Origin: an uncultured Lachnospiraceae bacterium
GTDB lineage: Bacteria > Bacillota > Clostridia > Lachnospirales > Lachnospiraceae
Assembly: GCA_947591245.1 (NCBI GenBank)
Contig: CANQCY010000001.1
Span: 62,001-126,000 of the forward strand
Length of the DNA: 64,000 bases
Reading direction: 5' to 3'
Shown: in pieces, positions 26,741-34,923 of the stretch
Layout of the letters: the number at the start of each line of letters is the position of its first letter
Position numbering within the stretch: position 1 is the first letter of the stretch
Made by a program: the position numbers and the translations under genes
Notes under the pieces: model-generated
The model's input: only the letters and a program-made list of their open reading frames with translations
Told to the model about the DNA's origin: nothing
Database searches by the model: none

Positions 26741-28117
26741 ATGAGTAATTCAGCAAAAATGTCAGCAAGGCAGAGAATCGAAGCTCTTGTTGACGCAAAC
26801 AGTTTTGTTGAGATCGGTGGACTCGTGACAAAGAGGAACACTGATTTCAACATGCAGGAAAAGTCGGCGCCGGCAGACGGCGTCATTACCGGTTACGGTT
26901 TGATCGATTCCGGCATGGTGTACGTGTACAGCCAGGATGCGACGGCAATGAAAGGTTCTGTTGGCGAGATGCATGCAAAGAAGATTGCCAGGCTTTACGA
27001 GATGGCGATGAAAGCGGGAGCGCCGGTGATCGGCCTGATTGACTGTGCGGGGATTCGCGTGCAGGAAGCTGTCGACGCGCTTGCGGGATTTGGGGAGATT
27101 TACATAAGCAAAGTAAAAGCAAGCGGTGTTGTTCCCCAGATCAGTGCGATTCTCGGTTCCTGCGGAGGAGGAGTGGCAGTTTCATCACTGCTTGGCGATT
27201 TCACGTTTATGGATGCCGGACAGGGGAAATTATTTGTAAATTCGCCCAATGCGATTGACGGAAACAGTGTGGAAAAATGCGATACCGCCAGCGCGGCGTT
27301 TCAGGCAGAAGCCGGAAATGTGGATTTTGTCTGTGACGGGGAAGCGGATGTGCTCGCACAGATCCGTTCCCTTGTTCAGATTCTTCCGGCCAACTTCGAA
27401 GATTTCGGAGGGAAAGACACAGACGATGATATGAACCGTGTGATTCCGGGATTTGCAGGGCTTGTTTCAGATCCGGCAGCCGCTCTTGCGCAAATTGCAG
27501 ACGGGAACGTGTTTATTGAGACAAAGAAAGAGTATGCAAAAGACATGATTACCGGATTTATGACGCTGAACGGCGGAACGGTAGGAGCGGTGGCGAACGG
27601 AAGCGAAGCGGTTCTCTCAACCGCAGGATGCAAAAAGGCGGAAAAATTCGTTTATTTCTGCGATGCGTTCGGGATTCCGGTTATAACGCTGACAAATGCA
27701 AAAGGATACGCCTCTTCTATGGATGAGGAGAAAACGATCGGACAGGCGGTGGCAGACCTGACATGCGCTTTTGCCAGTGCGGAAGTGCCGAAAGTGAACC
27801 TGATAACCGGCGAAGCATTTGGAAGCGCATATGTAGCGATGAATTCAAAACATATTGGTGCAGATCTCGTACTTGCCCTCAAAGGCGCAAAAGTCGGCGT
27901 GATGGATGCCAAAAGTGCAGTTCAGGTTATGTATGAGGATGAAATCGGCGAGGCGGATGATAGGAAGGCGGCGCTTGAAGAGAAAGCAAAAGAATTCGAT
28001 AAGCTTCAGTGCGATGCGGCTGCCGCGGCCAGCAGAGGCTACGTGGACAATATCATCGAGGATTCGGAAGTGCGTAAACAGTTGATCTATGCGATGCAGA
28101 TGTTTGGAATGAGGTGA
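26741..28117 (+). CDS. Carboxyl transferase domain protein (MmdA/PccB-like)
   Basis: 458 aa, of the acyl-CoA carboxyltransferase family that moves CO2 between an acyl-CoA and biotin. Recognisable segments: KMSARQRIEALVDANSFVEI, GEMHAAKI-like GEMHAKKIARLYEMAMKAGAPVIG, GIRVQEAVDALAGFGEIY, GSCGGGVAVSS, and EAFGSAYVAMNSK. It starts at what is usually residue ~35 and is about 50 residues shorter than MmdA. Several glycine-rich positions of the second half are changed (VGVMDAKSAVQVMY where MmdA has a G-P-x-G-A loop), so the acyl-CoA substrate is uncertain. First gene of a five-gene operon with OadG, biotin carrier, sodium pump and OadA. Confidence 0.85.
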   Translation: MSNSAKMSARQRIEALVDANSFVEIGGLVTKRNTDFNMQEKSAPADGVITGYGLIDSGMVYVYSQDATAMKGSVGEMHAKKIARLYEMAMKAGAPVIGLIDCAGIRVQEAVDALAGFGEIYISKVKASGVVPQISAILGSCGGGVAVSSLLGDFTFMDAGQGKLFVNSPNAIDGNSVEKCDTASAAFQAEAGNVDFVCDGEADVLAQIRSLVQILPANFEDFGGKDTDDDMNRVIPGFAGLVSDPAAALAQIADGNVFIETKKEYAKDMITGFMTLNGGTVGAVANGSEAVLSTAGCKKAEKFVYFCDAFGIPVITLTNAKGYASSMDEEKTIGQAVADLTCAFASAEVPKVNLITGEAFGSAYVAMNSKHIGADLVLALKGAKVGVMDAKSAVQVMYEDEIGEADDRKAALEEKAKEFDKLQCDAAAAASRGYVDNIIEDSEVRKQLIYAMQMFGMR

Positions 28118-28121
28118 TAGT

Positions 28122-28508
28122 ATGGTGATGTTAGCAGCGACGGAAGAAGCCGCCACGACGATGTCCGGGGCGCTAATAAATACCGCCATCGGAATGGGCA
28201 CGGTATTTGTTGTACTTATATTGATTTCCTTTATTATATATCTGCTCAGATTTGTTCCGGATTTGTTGAACAGACCAAAAAAGGAGACAATACCGACGCA
28301 GGGCGCGCCTGTATCTGCAAGGCCCGTACCGCCGCCGAAACCGGTTAGCAATCCGGTTCCGAAACCGGCGAATGCGGATGCGAAGGCGGATGATACGCAG
28401 CTGGTGGCAGTGATCACGGCGGCGATCGCCGCCGCAATGGCAGAAGAAGGAACGCCGGTACCGGCGGATGGTTTGGTGATCCGCTCCATTAAAAAACGTT
28501 TTAAGTAA
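28122..28508 (+). CDS. OadG-family (gamma/delta) subunit
   Basis: 128 aa. One N-terminal membrane helix (MGTVFVVLILISFIIYLLRF), a Pro/Lys-rich linker, and a C-terminal segment (DDTQLVAVITAAIAAAMAEEG, then IRSIKK) found in OadG/MmdD subunits. These anchor and assemble sodium-translocating decarboxylases at the membrane. GAGGTGA lies close to ATG 28122, four bases after the carboxyltransferase stop. Confidence 0.85.
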   Translation: MVMLAATEEAATTMSGALINTAIGMGTVFVVLILISFIIYLLRFVPDLLNRPKKETIPTQGAPVSARPVPPPKPVSNPVPKPANADAKADDTQLVAVITAAIAAAMAEEGTPVPADGLVIRSIKKRFK

Positions 28509-28551
28509 TAAGGTATTGAAATATAAAGATCATTTTAGGAGGATATAATAC

Positions 28552-28935
28552 ATGAAAAACTATACAATTACTGTAAATGGAACCGTATATGACGTAGCAG
28601 TGGAAGAAAAAGGGAGCGGGGTCCCTTCAGGGAACGGAGTCCCTTCAGGGAGCGCAGCTCCTTCAGCACCGGCTCCGGCGCGCCCGGCCGCACCAGCGCC
28701 GGCAGCAGGCGGTTCAGCGGGTTCTGTGAAAATCACATCGCCGATGCCTGGTAAGATTCTTGCAGTGAAGTCAAGCGTAGGTGCGGATGTGAAAAAAGGC
28801 GACGTCATTCTTCTTCTGGAGGCGATGAAGATGGAAAATGAAGTTGTTGCCCCGCAGGACGGAAAGGTTGCAAGCATAAACGTAAACTCCGGTGATATGG
28901 TTGAATCCGGCGACGTATTGGCTACAATGGATTAA
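28552..28935 (+). CDS. Biotin carrier (biotin/lipoyl-binding) subunit
   Basis: 127 aa. Small N-terminal beta segment ([17 protein letters not shown]), an Ala/Pro/Ser/Gly linker (residues ~20-60) and a biotinyl domain with the biotin-accepting lysine in EAMKMEN and the typical SPMPGKI before it. Carries CO2-biotin from the carboxyltransferase to the membrane pump. The linker DNA contains a short near-repeat (gtcccttcaggga twice, 28621-28650), a sign of recent expansion. AGGAGG precedes ATG 28552. Confidence 0.93.
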   Translation: MKNYTITVNGTVYDVAVEEKGSGVPSGNGVPSGSAAPSAPAPARPAAPAPAAGGSAGSVKITSPMPGKILAVKSSVGADVKKGDVILLLEAMKMENEVVAPQDGKVASINVNSGDMVESGDVLATMD

Positions 28936-28960
28936 TCACAATTTACTGGAGGTAATTAAG

Positions 28961-30079
28961 ATGGAAGTTTTGCAAAATCTTCTCCACCAGACGGCATTTG
29001 CGAACGGAACTGTTGACTGGCGAAGCTATGTGATGATAGTGGTTGCGTTTATATTCCTGTATCTTGCGATCAAAAAAGGATACGAGCCTCTTTTGCTCGT
29101 GCCGATCGCATTCGGTATGCTTCTTGTCAACATTTATCCACCGATTATGGAGTCTGGCGGATTGTTGGAATATTTCTTTAAACTTGATGAATGGAGTATC
29201 CTGCCTTCTCTGATATTCCTTGGGGTAGGAGCCATGACGGATTTCGGGCCGCTGATTGCAAACCCAAAAAGTTTTCTGCTGGGGGCGGCGGCGCAGTTCG
29301 GTATTTTTGCTGCGTATCTGATGGCGATTTTGATCGGATTTAACGGAAAAGCAGCGGCAGCGATTTCAATCATCGGAGGCGCGGATGGTCCGACGTCGAT
29401 CTTCCTTGCCGGAAAGCTTGGACAGACTGATCTGATGGGTTCCATCGCCGTGGCGGCGTATTCGTATATGTCCCTTGTGCCGATTATTCAGCCTCCGATC
29501 ATGAAGCTGTTTACGACAGAGGAAGAGAGAAAGATCAAAATGGATCAGCTTCGTCCGGTTTCCAAGCTGGAGAGGATCCTGTTTCCGATCGTTGTAACGA
29601 CAGTAGTTTGTCTGATTCTGCCTAGTACGGCTCCGCTTGTCGGCATGCTTATGCTCGGAAACCTGTTTAAGGAGTCCGGCGTTGTAAAACAGCTGGCGGA
29701 TACGGCTTCCAATGCGATGATGTATATCGTAGTTATTTTGCTTGGCACGTCGGTAGGAGCGAAAACGAGCGGGGAGTCTTTTATTACGACAGATACGTTA
29801 AAAATCGTAGCTCTCGGATTGATTGCGTTTGCGGTCGGCACGGCGGCGGGCGTACTATTCGGCAAGCTTATGTGCAAGCTGTCAGGTGGAAAAATTAATC
29901 CGCTGATTGGTTCGGCGGGCGTATCGGCAGTGCCGATGGCGGCACGCGTATCGCAAAAAGTGGGAGCGGAAGCGGATCCGACGAATTTCCTTTTGATGCA
30001 CGCGATGGGGCCGAATGTGGCGGGCGTGATCGGTACCGCCGTAGCGGCCGGTGTATTTATGGCGATCTTTGGAGTATAA
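28961..30079 (+). CDS. Sodium-translocating decarboxylase beta subunit (OadB/MmdB)
   Basis: 372 aa from ATG 28961 (GGAGG nine bases upstream; the earlier in-frame ATG at 28892 lies inside the biotin-carrier gene). About nine membrane segments. The signature [16 protein letters not shown] and the conserved [16 protein letters not shown] and [18 protein letters not shown] are hallmarks of OadB/MmdB/GcdB. The subunit decarboxylates carboxybiotin and exports Na+, storing decarboxylation energy as a sodium gradient. Confidence 0.95.
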   Translation: MEVLQNLLHQTAFANGTVDWRSYVMIVVAFIFLYLAIKKGYEPLLLVPIAFGMLLVNIYPPIMESGGLLEYFFKLDEWSILPSLIFLGVGAMTDFGPLIANPKSFLLGAAAQFGIFAAYLMAILIGFNGKAAAAISIIGGADGPTSIFLAGKLGQTDLMGSIAVAAYSYMSLVPIIQPPIMKLFTTEEERKIKMDQLRPVSKLERILFPIVVTTVVCLILPSTAPLVGMLMLGNLFKESGVVKQLADTASNAMMYIVVILLGTSVGAKTSGESFITTDTLKIVALGLIAFAVGTAAGVLFGKLMCKLSGGKINPLIGSAGVSAVPMAARVSQKVGAEADPTNFLLMHAMGPNVAGVIGTAVAAGVFMAIFGV

Positions 30080-30100
30080 CTTTTTGGAGGTAAAACGATT

Positions 30101-31516
30101 ATGGCGAAAAATATAGAAAAGAAACCAATTAAAATTACGGAAACAATCCTGCGCGACGCCCATCAGTCCCTGATCGCCACACGTATGACGACAGAGCAGA
30201 TGCTGCCGATCATTGGCAAGATGGATAAGGTGGGATATCATGCGGTAGAATGCTGGGGCGGTGCGACATTTGACGCTTCTCTCCGTTTTCTCAAGGAAGA
30301 TCCGTGGGAAAGGCTGCGGAAGCTAAGAGCCGGTTTCAAAAATACGAAACTGCAAATGCTGTTCCGCGGGCAGAACATACTGGGTTACAATCACTATGCG
30401 GATGATGTGGTAGAATATTTTGTGCAGAAATCAATTGCAAACGGCATCGATATCATTCGGATCTTTGACTGCTTAAATGATATCCGCAATCTTGAGACGG
30501 CTGTGAGAGCTGCAAACAAGGAAAAAGGCCACGCCCAGATCGCCCTTTCTTATACGCTGGGTGATGCTTATACGCTTGACTACTGGAAGGATATTGCGAA
30601 AAAGATCGAGGATCTTGGTGCGAAATCCCTCTGTATTAAAGATATGGCGGGGCTTCTCACCCCGTATGAGGCGACGGAGCTTGTGACGGCATTGAAAGAA
30701 TCTGTTAAGATTCCGATCGACCTTCATACGCATTATACATCCGGTGTAGCGGCGATGACATATATGAAAGCGGTAGAGGCGGGATGCGATATCATCGATA
30801 CGGCAATGTCGCCGTTTGCCCTTGGAACGAGCCAGCCGGCGACCGAGGTAATGGTTGAGACGTTCCGTGGCACGCCGTATGACACGGGACTTGACCAGTC
30901 GCTTTTGGCAGAGATTGCGGAGTACTTCCGTCCGATGAGGGAAGAGGCGCTTGAAAGCGGCCTGTTGAATACAAAAGTGCTGGGCGTCAATATTAAGACC
31001 CTTATGTATCAGGTGCCGGGAGGAATGCTCAGCAACCTTGTATCCCAGCTGAAAGAGATGGGGCAGGAGGATAAATATGAGGAGGTGCTTGAGGAAGTGC
31101 CGCGCGTCCGCAAGGACTTTGGCGAGCCGCCTCTTGTGACGCCGTCCTCGCAGATCGTCGGCACACAGGCTGTGTTGAATGTAGTAGCGGGCGAGCGCTA
31201 CAAAATGGTGACGAAAGAGTCCAAGAAGCTTTTATCCGGTGAGTTCGGCCAGACCGTTAAGCCGTTTAACCCGGAGGTTCAGAAAAAATGCATCGGGGAT
31301 GCTGAAGCGATCACATGCCGCCCGGCGGATCTGATTAAGCCGCAGCTGGTACAGCTGGAAAAGGAAATGGCTCAGTGGAAGGAACAGGATGAGGATGTGC
31401 TTTCCTATGCGTTGTTCCCACAGGTGGCAACGGAGTTCTTCAAATACCGTGAAACGCAGAAGACAAAAGTAGACGCGACGCTGGCGGATAAAGAAGATAA
31501 AATTTATCCGGCGTAA
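30101..31516 (+). CDS. oadA: Oxaloacetate decarboxylase alpha / pyruvate carboxylase B-type carboxyltransferase
   Basis: 471 aa. TIM-barrel carboxyltransferase of the OadA/PycB family: ETILRDAHQSLIATRM at the start, AVECWGGATFD, the metal ligands in PIDLHTHYTSG, and MSPFALGTSQPATE. It lacks a fused biotin domain, which is supplied by the separate carrier gene in this operon. Family enzymes take CO2 from oxaloacetate to biotin. GGAGG precedes ATG 30101. Two different carboxyltransferases in one operon imply either a choice of substrate or CO2 exchange between them. Confidence 0.93.
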   Translation: MAKNIEKKPIKITETILRDAHQSLIATRMTTEQMLPIIGKMDKVGYHAVECWGGATFDASLRFLKEDPWERLRKLRAGFKNTKLQMLFRGQNILGYNHYADDVVEYFVQKSIANGIDIIRIFDCLNDIRNLETAVRAANKEKGHAQIALSYTLGDAYTLDYWKDIAKKIEDLGAKSLCIKDMAGLLTPYEATELVTALKESVKIPIDLHTHYTSGVAAMTYMKAVEAGCDIIDTAMSPFALGTSQPATEVMVETFRGTPYDTGLDQSLLAEIAEYFRPMREEALESGLLNTKVLGVNIKTLMYQVPGGMLSNLVSQLKEMGQEDKYEEVLEEVPRVRKDFGEPPLVTPSSQIVGTQAVLNVVAGERYKMVTKESKKLLSGEFGQTVKPFNPEVQKKCIGDAEAITCRPADLIKPQLVQLEKEMAQWKEQDEDVLSYALFPQVATEFFKYRETQKTKVDATLADKEDKIYPA

Positions 31517-31530
31517 AAGGACGGCCGATT

Positions 31531-31561
31531 CGCACATGCGGGTCAGACGCGCGCATGTGCG
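31531..31561. other. Perfect 10-bp hairpin after oadA
   Basis: CGCACATGCG (31531-31540) and CGCATGTGCG (31552-31561) pair fully around 11 bases. No T-tract follows; likely a 3'-end stabilising hairpin or part of a two-hairpin transcript end. Confidence 0.5.
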
Positions 31562-31600
31562 GGCTTGGCTCATGGCGTACGTGAGAATAAAAGAAAAGGG

Positions 31601-31642
31601 CGCCCTTCAGGCGGAAAAGAAGTTTTCCCTGAAGGGTGTTTT
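31601..31642 (+). terminator. Terminator of the decarboxylase operon
   Basis: CGCCCTTCAGG (31601-31611) pairs with CCTGAAGGGTG (31628-31638; one G-U) and is followed by TTTTG. Confidence 0.7.
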
Positions 31643-31792
31643 GTATCGTCTGCGCAAGCAATCCCTATGCGGAACATGGCAAAGAACAGGCACATAAAGA
31701 AAATAGCCCCTGATGGAAGGGCGGGAAACAGAAGCCGTGCCGCAAAAACAAAGCGACGGTGAAAAACGCAAAAACTAATTTGTAGAAAAGTG

Positions 31793-31821
31793 TTGACAAA
31801 TGGTACCAGTATCGGTATAAT
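31793..31821 (+). promoter_or_regulatory. Consensus promoter of rpmF with internal dyad
   Basis: TTGACA (31793-31798), exactly 17 bases, then TATAAT (31816-31821): a full sigma-A consensus. The spacer contains a partial dyad TACC-nn-TA-nn-GGTA running into the -10, which could be an operator. Confidence 0.85.
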
Positions 31822-31858
31822 TGTAAAAGCGTTTTGATTTTTAAGGAGGTGTAATGGC

Positions 31859-32041
31859 ATGTCAATCTGTCCTAAGAATAAATCTTCCAAAGCGAGAAGA
31901 GATAAACGGAGAGCAAACTGGAAAATGACGGTTCCCACTTTGGTAAAGTGCAGTAAGTGCGGCGAGCTGATGGTTCCGCACAGAGTTTGCAAAAATTGCG
32001 GAAGTTACAATAAAAAAGAGATCATTGCCACTGCTGAGTAA
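31859..32041 (+). CDS. rpmF: 50S ribosomal protein L32
   Basis: 60 aa with the L32 pattern: N-terminal PKNKSSKARRDKRRANWKM and a four-cysteine zinc site (C31, C34, C44, C47). Start ATG 31859 is eight bases after AAGGAGGT; the ATG at 31854 is out of frame. In most Firmicutes rpmF follows a DUF177 gene; here it is alone, behind its own strong promoter and before a strong terminator. Confidence 0.97.
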   Translation: MSICPKNKSSKARRDKRRANWKMTVPTLVKCSKCGELMVPHRVCKNCGSYNKKEIIATAE

Positions 32042-32291
32042 GTGTAGGTTGCGTAAAACCAGTGGTTCGCGGAAGATTTTTTGGTTTATGTGAGTGAATT
32101 TAACCCAATTTTAACCCAATTGGCTAACGAAAGAAGGATTATAATAATTTTGGGTTAAGTTTCTGCAGAAGCACATGGCTGCAAAAGCGTGCATGAGGTC
32201 AATATATCTATGAAAGTAGATGTATTGGCTTTTTTCTTTGATATAGAAAATTTGAGTCAAACCCGCGCAGAAAAGAGCGTGAAAAAAGTTC
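32042..32291. other. Non-coding interval after rpmF
   Basis: No gene is supported. It holds a direct repeat of AACCCAATT (about 32101-32121) with a matching AATTTTGGGTTAA downstream (about 32146-32158), which together could fold, and the terminator at 32198-32235. Confidence 0.55.
32198..32235 (+). terminator. Strong terminator after rpmF
   Basis: A 13-base stem (GTCAATATATCTA with TAGATGTATTGGC, two wobbles, six-base loop) is followed by TTTTTT. Confidence 0.85.
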
Positions 32292-32320
32292 TTGACAGAA
32301 TAACGGTGCGGTTGTATACT
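32292..32320 (+). promoter_or_regulatory. Promoter of the GntR-ABC operon
   Basis: TTGACA (32292-32297), 17-base spacer, TATACT (32315-32320). Confidence 0.8.
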
Positions 32321-32368
32321 AACTGTATCGGTTGATATGGTACAGTTGGTTCGGATGATACAGTATAG
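32321..32368 (+). promoter_or_regulatory. Probable GntR operator array
   Basis: Three related half-sites directly follow the -10: AACTGTATC (32321-32329), GGTACAGTT (32339-32347, inverted) and GATACAGTATAG (32357-32368, inverted). AACTGTA/TACAGTT and CTGTATC/GATACAG are perfect 7-base inverted pairs. The position over the transcript start suits autorepression by the YtrA-type regulator encoded next. Confidence 0.6.
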
Positions 32369-32429
32369 CGCATCAGATACAAAACCTGGTTATGCTATGA
32401 TGCATTCGAGAAGAATGGAGGTGAAGAAT

Positions 32430-32828
32430 ATGATACAGATTAATCCAACAAGTAATCAACCCATATTTGAGCAGATTGTTTCACAGGTAAAAATGGCGGT
32501 TTTAAAGGGTTATTTAAAAGAAGGGGACGTTCTCCCGTCAGTGAGAAAGCTGGCGCTGCAGCTTTCCGTGACGCCGGGCACAGTGGCAAAGGCATACAGC
32601 GAGCTGGAGCATCAGAATGTGATCGTGACAATACGCGGAAAGGGAGCGTACATTGCCGAACAGCCAGACAGCAAACCGACTGAAAATCAGTTGAAAAAAG
32701 GACTTGCCGCATTTAAGGGGATATGTATGGATCTTATTTATATGGGAATCGGGAGAGAAGAATTAAAAAAGGAAATAGATGAGATATACGACGGCATTTC
32801 CGTCCGCAAAAGGGACGAACGGATTTGA
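32430..32828 (+). CDS. GntR-family regulator, YtrA subfamily
   Basis: 132 aa, the short YtrA-type size, from ATG 32430 with GGAGGTGA upstream. N-terminal winged helix: PIFEQIVSQVKMAVLKGYLKEGDVLPSVRKLALQLSVTPGTVAKAYSELEHQ is the typical GntR DNA-binding region in full. A short helical C-terminus (about 40 residues) serves dimerisation. YtrA-type proteins repress ABC transporter operons in which they are encoded, which fits the ABC ATPase and permease that follow. Confidence 0.92.
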   Translation: MIQINPTSNQPIFEQIVSQVKMAVLKGYLKEGDVLPSVRKLALQLSVTPGTVAKAYSELEHQNVIVTIRGKGAYIAEQPDSKPTENQLKKGLAAFKGICMDLIYMGIGREELKKEIDEIYDGISVRKRDERI

Positions 32829-32862
32829 TGTGCAGAATATGTCTCAGAAAAGGAGAAGAGGA

Positions 32863-33765
32863 ATGATTGAATTAAAGAATGTGACGAAGTCATATGACAA
32901 ACACGGGCATCCGGTTGTCGAGGATATTTCATTTTCCGTGGAGCCGGGGAAAATCCATGGGCTGATCGGCCCGAACGGTTCCGGGAAGACGACGCTGATC
33001 AAGTGCATCACAGGAATTTATACGACGGATTCGGGGATAATTCTGCTCGATGGAGAGCCTGTTTATGACAATCCGGCTGCCAAAAAGAAGATCGGTTATG
33101 TCGCGGACAACTGCAATTATTTTCCGAAATACCGGGTGAGGGACATGATTCGCTTTTATAAAGGAATGTATGAAAAGTTTGATGAAGAAGAATTTCATAA
33201 GCTGAATGAAATGTTTGAAATTCCGGTAAAAAGAAAAATCGGGCATTTGTCCAAGGGACAGAAGATGCGGACGTCGTTTATGCTGAATATGGCGATGAAT
33301 CCGGATGTTCTCGTGATGGATGAGCCTACGAGCGGGCTGGATGCGATGGCAAAGGCAGATCTGCTTGAGCAGATTGTAGCGAAGGTAGAGTATGGAGACA
33401 TCGCCGTCATTATTTCAACCCATCATCTGTATGAGCTGGAGAAAATATGCGATACCGTCACGATGCTTGGCACGGCCGGCGTTGACTATCAGGGGGATCT
33501 TGATGAGGTGAAGGCGCATATCAGTAAATATCAGGTCGTATTTAAAAATGGCCTTCCGGATGGGGTTTTGAGCGATCCGCATGTTTTGAATTATTCTAAC
33601 ATCGGAAGCGTGTATACATTTTTGTGGGATCACGGGGAAGAGGCGGATTCCGGGGACGCCGAGCAGTTTTTCGGGGGAAAAGGGGCAGACCTGGTGGAAA
33701 AAACGGAGATTTCCCTGGAAGAGCTGTTTATATATTTGAATAGGAGGAGGAAAGCTCATGAGTAA
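32863..33765 (+). CDS. ABC transporter ATP-binding protein (YtrB-like)
   Basis: 300 aa from ATG 32863 (AAAGGAGAAGAGG upstream). Walker A GPNGSGKTT, signature variant HLSKGQKM instead of LSGGQ, and Walker B VLVMDEPTSGLD. The C-terminal third is a poorly conserved domain typical of ATPases that pair with separate ABC-2-type permeases. It acts with the next gene, whose start it overlaps by eight bases. Substrate unknown; related YtrA-controlled systems respond to cell-wall antibiotics. Confidence 0.9.
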   Translation: MIELKNVTKSYDKHGHPVVEDISFSVEPGKIHGLIGPNGSGKTTLIKCITGIYTTDSGIILLDGEPVYDNPAAKKKIGYVADNCNYFPKYRVRDMIRFYKGMYEKFDEEEFHKLNEMFEIPVKRKIGHLSKGQKMRTSFMLNMAMNPDVLVMDEPTSGLDAMAKADLLEQIVAKVEYGDIAVIISTHHLYELEKICDTVTMLGTAGVDYQGDLDEVKAHISKYQVVFKNGLPDGVLSDPHVLNYSNIGSVYTFLWDHGEEADSGDAEQFFGGKGADLVEKTEISLEELFIYLNRRRKAHE

Positions 33766-34867
33766 AGCATCGGCTACGTATATGAAAAGGGAGTTGAGGA
33801 AGGTTCTGCCGGTCTTTATACTGGCGGCGCTAAGCGCCATCTTTGTTTTCGGCTTAGTATATTTAGCGTTGGCGGATAATAATGCGAATCTACGCTTAAA
33901 TCTGGCGTATATGGAGGGGCTGTATATGGAAGGGGGAGATTTGTTTATCGCCCAACTGTGCTATTTTCTGGATAAATGGTATTTTATTTTAACGGCTGTG
34001 ATAGAACTGCTTTTGATTCGGAGGGTGTTTTATCTTGAAAACCGTGCGGGAGTATCCGATTTCCTGAAAATACTTCCCGTTAAGGAAACGCACAAGGTTC
34101 TGATGAAAGCCTGTGCCGGCGAGCTTGTGATTTTCGGTTACTGCGCTGTATTCGGCGCCGCCGGTACGATTGCGAACGCGCTTTTAAGTCCGGGACTTGC
34201 GGAAATCAATATGATTCTCTCCGCAGAAGGCGCGGCGTCAAATGCCTGTGCAATGCTGTGGCACATGACAGGTATGATGTTTTTGTCCATGAGCGCAATT
34301 TTTCTTGTACTGTTTGTCGTACAATGCTGCATACACAATGTTTCCATGGCGACAATAGTCGGAATCGGTTTTCTTTGCGTGCCGTATTATTATTCCATGA
34401 TATATTATATGGCGAAATCAGGGAAGACGCCCCTCATGCAGATCGCGATAGGCCTGTTCTGTCCGTATGCGTATAGGATAGAACAGAATGTTTCGGAGAT
34501 TTCTGAGACAGCTTCTATTGCAATGGTTGAATGGCAGAACCCGCAGAAAATCCGAATGTTTCTCATTGTCGTCATTGCGGCGGCGCTTGCCGCATTGGCA
34601 GCGGCCCTATACTTACGGTGGAATCTCAGGGAGTCGAATACGAATTACATCAATTCGCCGGCAGTCAGGGAATTCATTTTAACCGGATTTTCCGTCAGTG
34701 CGGGGACTGCAATTGCGCTGGCGTCAGGCTATGAGATGCAGATTGTACATGGAACGGTCAGGGGGCAGAGAGAATTCTTTGGCATTACCCTTGCCGCGGC
34801 GGCGGTCGTGTGGGGGATTCTGCATGCGGTTATGCTGGTTCGTTCCTTGCGGCGCAGGGGGGCATAA
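33758..34867 (+). CDS. ABC-2-type permease
   Basis: 369 aa with about six to eight hydrophobic segments (for example FILAALSAIFVFGLVYLAL, FLIVVIAAALAALAAALYL). It follows an AGGAGGAGG site and overlaps the ATPase stop, as expected of the membrane partner. The external loop around residues 40-60 is short, unlike bacitracin-type BceB permeases. Substrate not predictable from sequence. Confidence 0.8.
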   Translation: MSKASATYMKRELRKVLPVFILAALSAIFVFGLVYLALADNNANLRLNLAYMEGLYMEGGDLFIAQLCYFLDKWYFILTAVIELLLIRRVFYLENRAGVSDFLKILPVKETHKVLMKACAGELVIFGYCAVFGAAGTIANALLSPGLAEINMILSAEGAASNACAMLWHMTGMMFLSMSAIFLVLFVVQCCIHNVSMATIVGIGFLCVPYYYSMIYYMAKSGKTPLMQIAIGLFCPYAYRIEQNVSEISETASIAMVEWQNPQKIRMFLIVVIAAALAALAAALYLRWNLRESNTNYINSPAVREFILTGFSVSAGTAIALASGYEMQIVHGTVRGQREFFGITLAAAAVVWGILHAVMLVRSLRRRGA

Positions 34868-34923
34868 TGCGCCGGACTAAAAAGGAATGTCTGGCAGAAT
34901 TCAATAAGGAGAGTGAGTAAGAT

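Larger units (their letters stand above)
31517..31792. other. Non-coding interval between oadA and the rpmF promoter
   Basis: No gene is supported here. It holds two hairpins (31531-31561 and 31601-31642, listed separately). The reading frames present lack ribosome binding sites and family resemblance. The DUF177 (yceD) gene that usually precedes rpmF is not found. Confidence 0.6.

Noticed and set aside
31565-31762. 65-aa ORF before rpmF as a DUF177 remnant
   Set aside because: Basic, low-complexity product, no cysteines or acidic pattern of DUF177, and it runs through the operon terminator.
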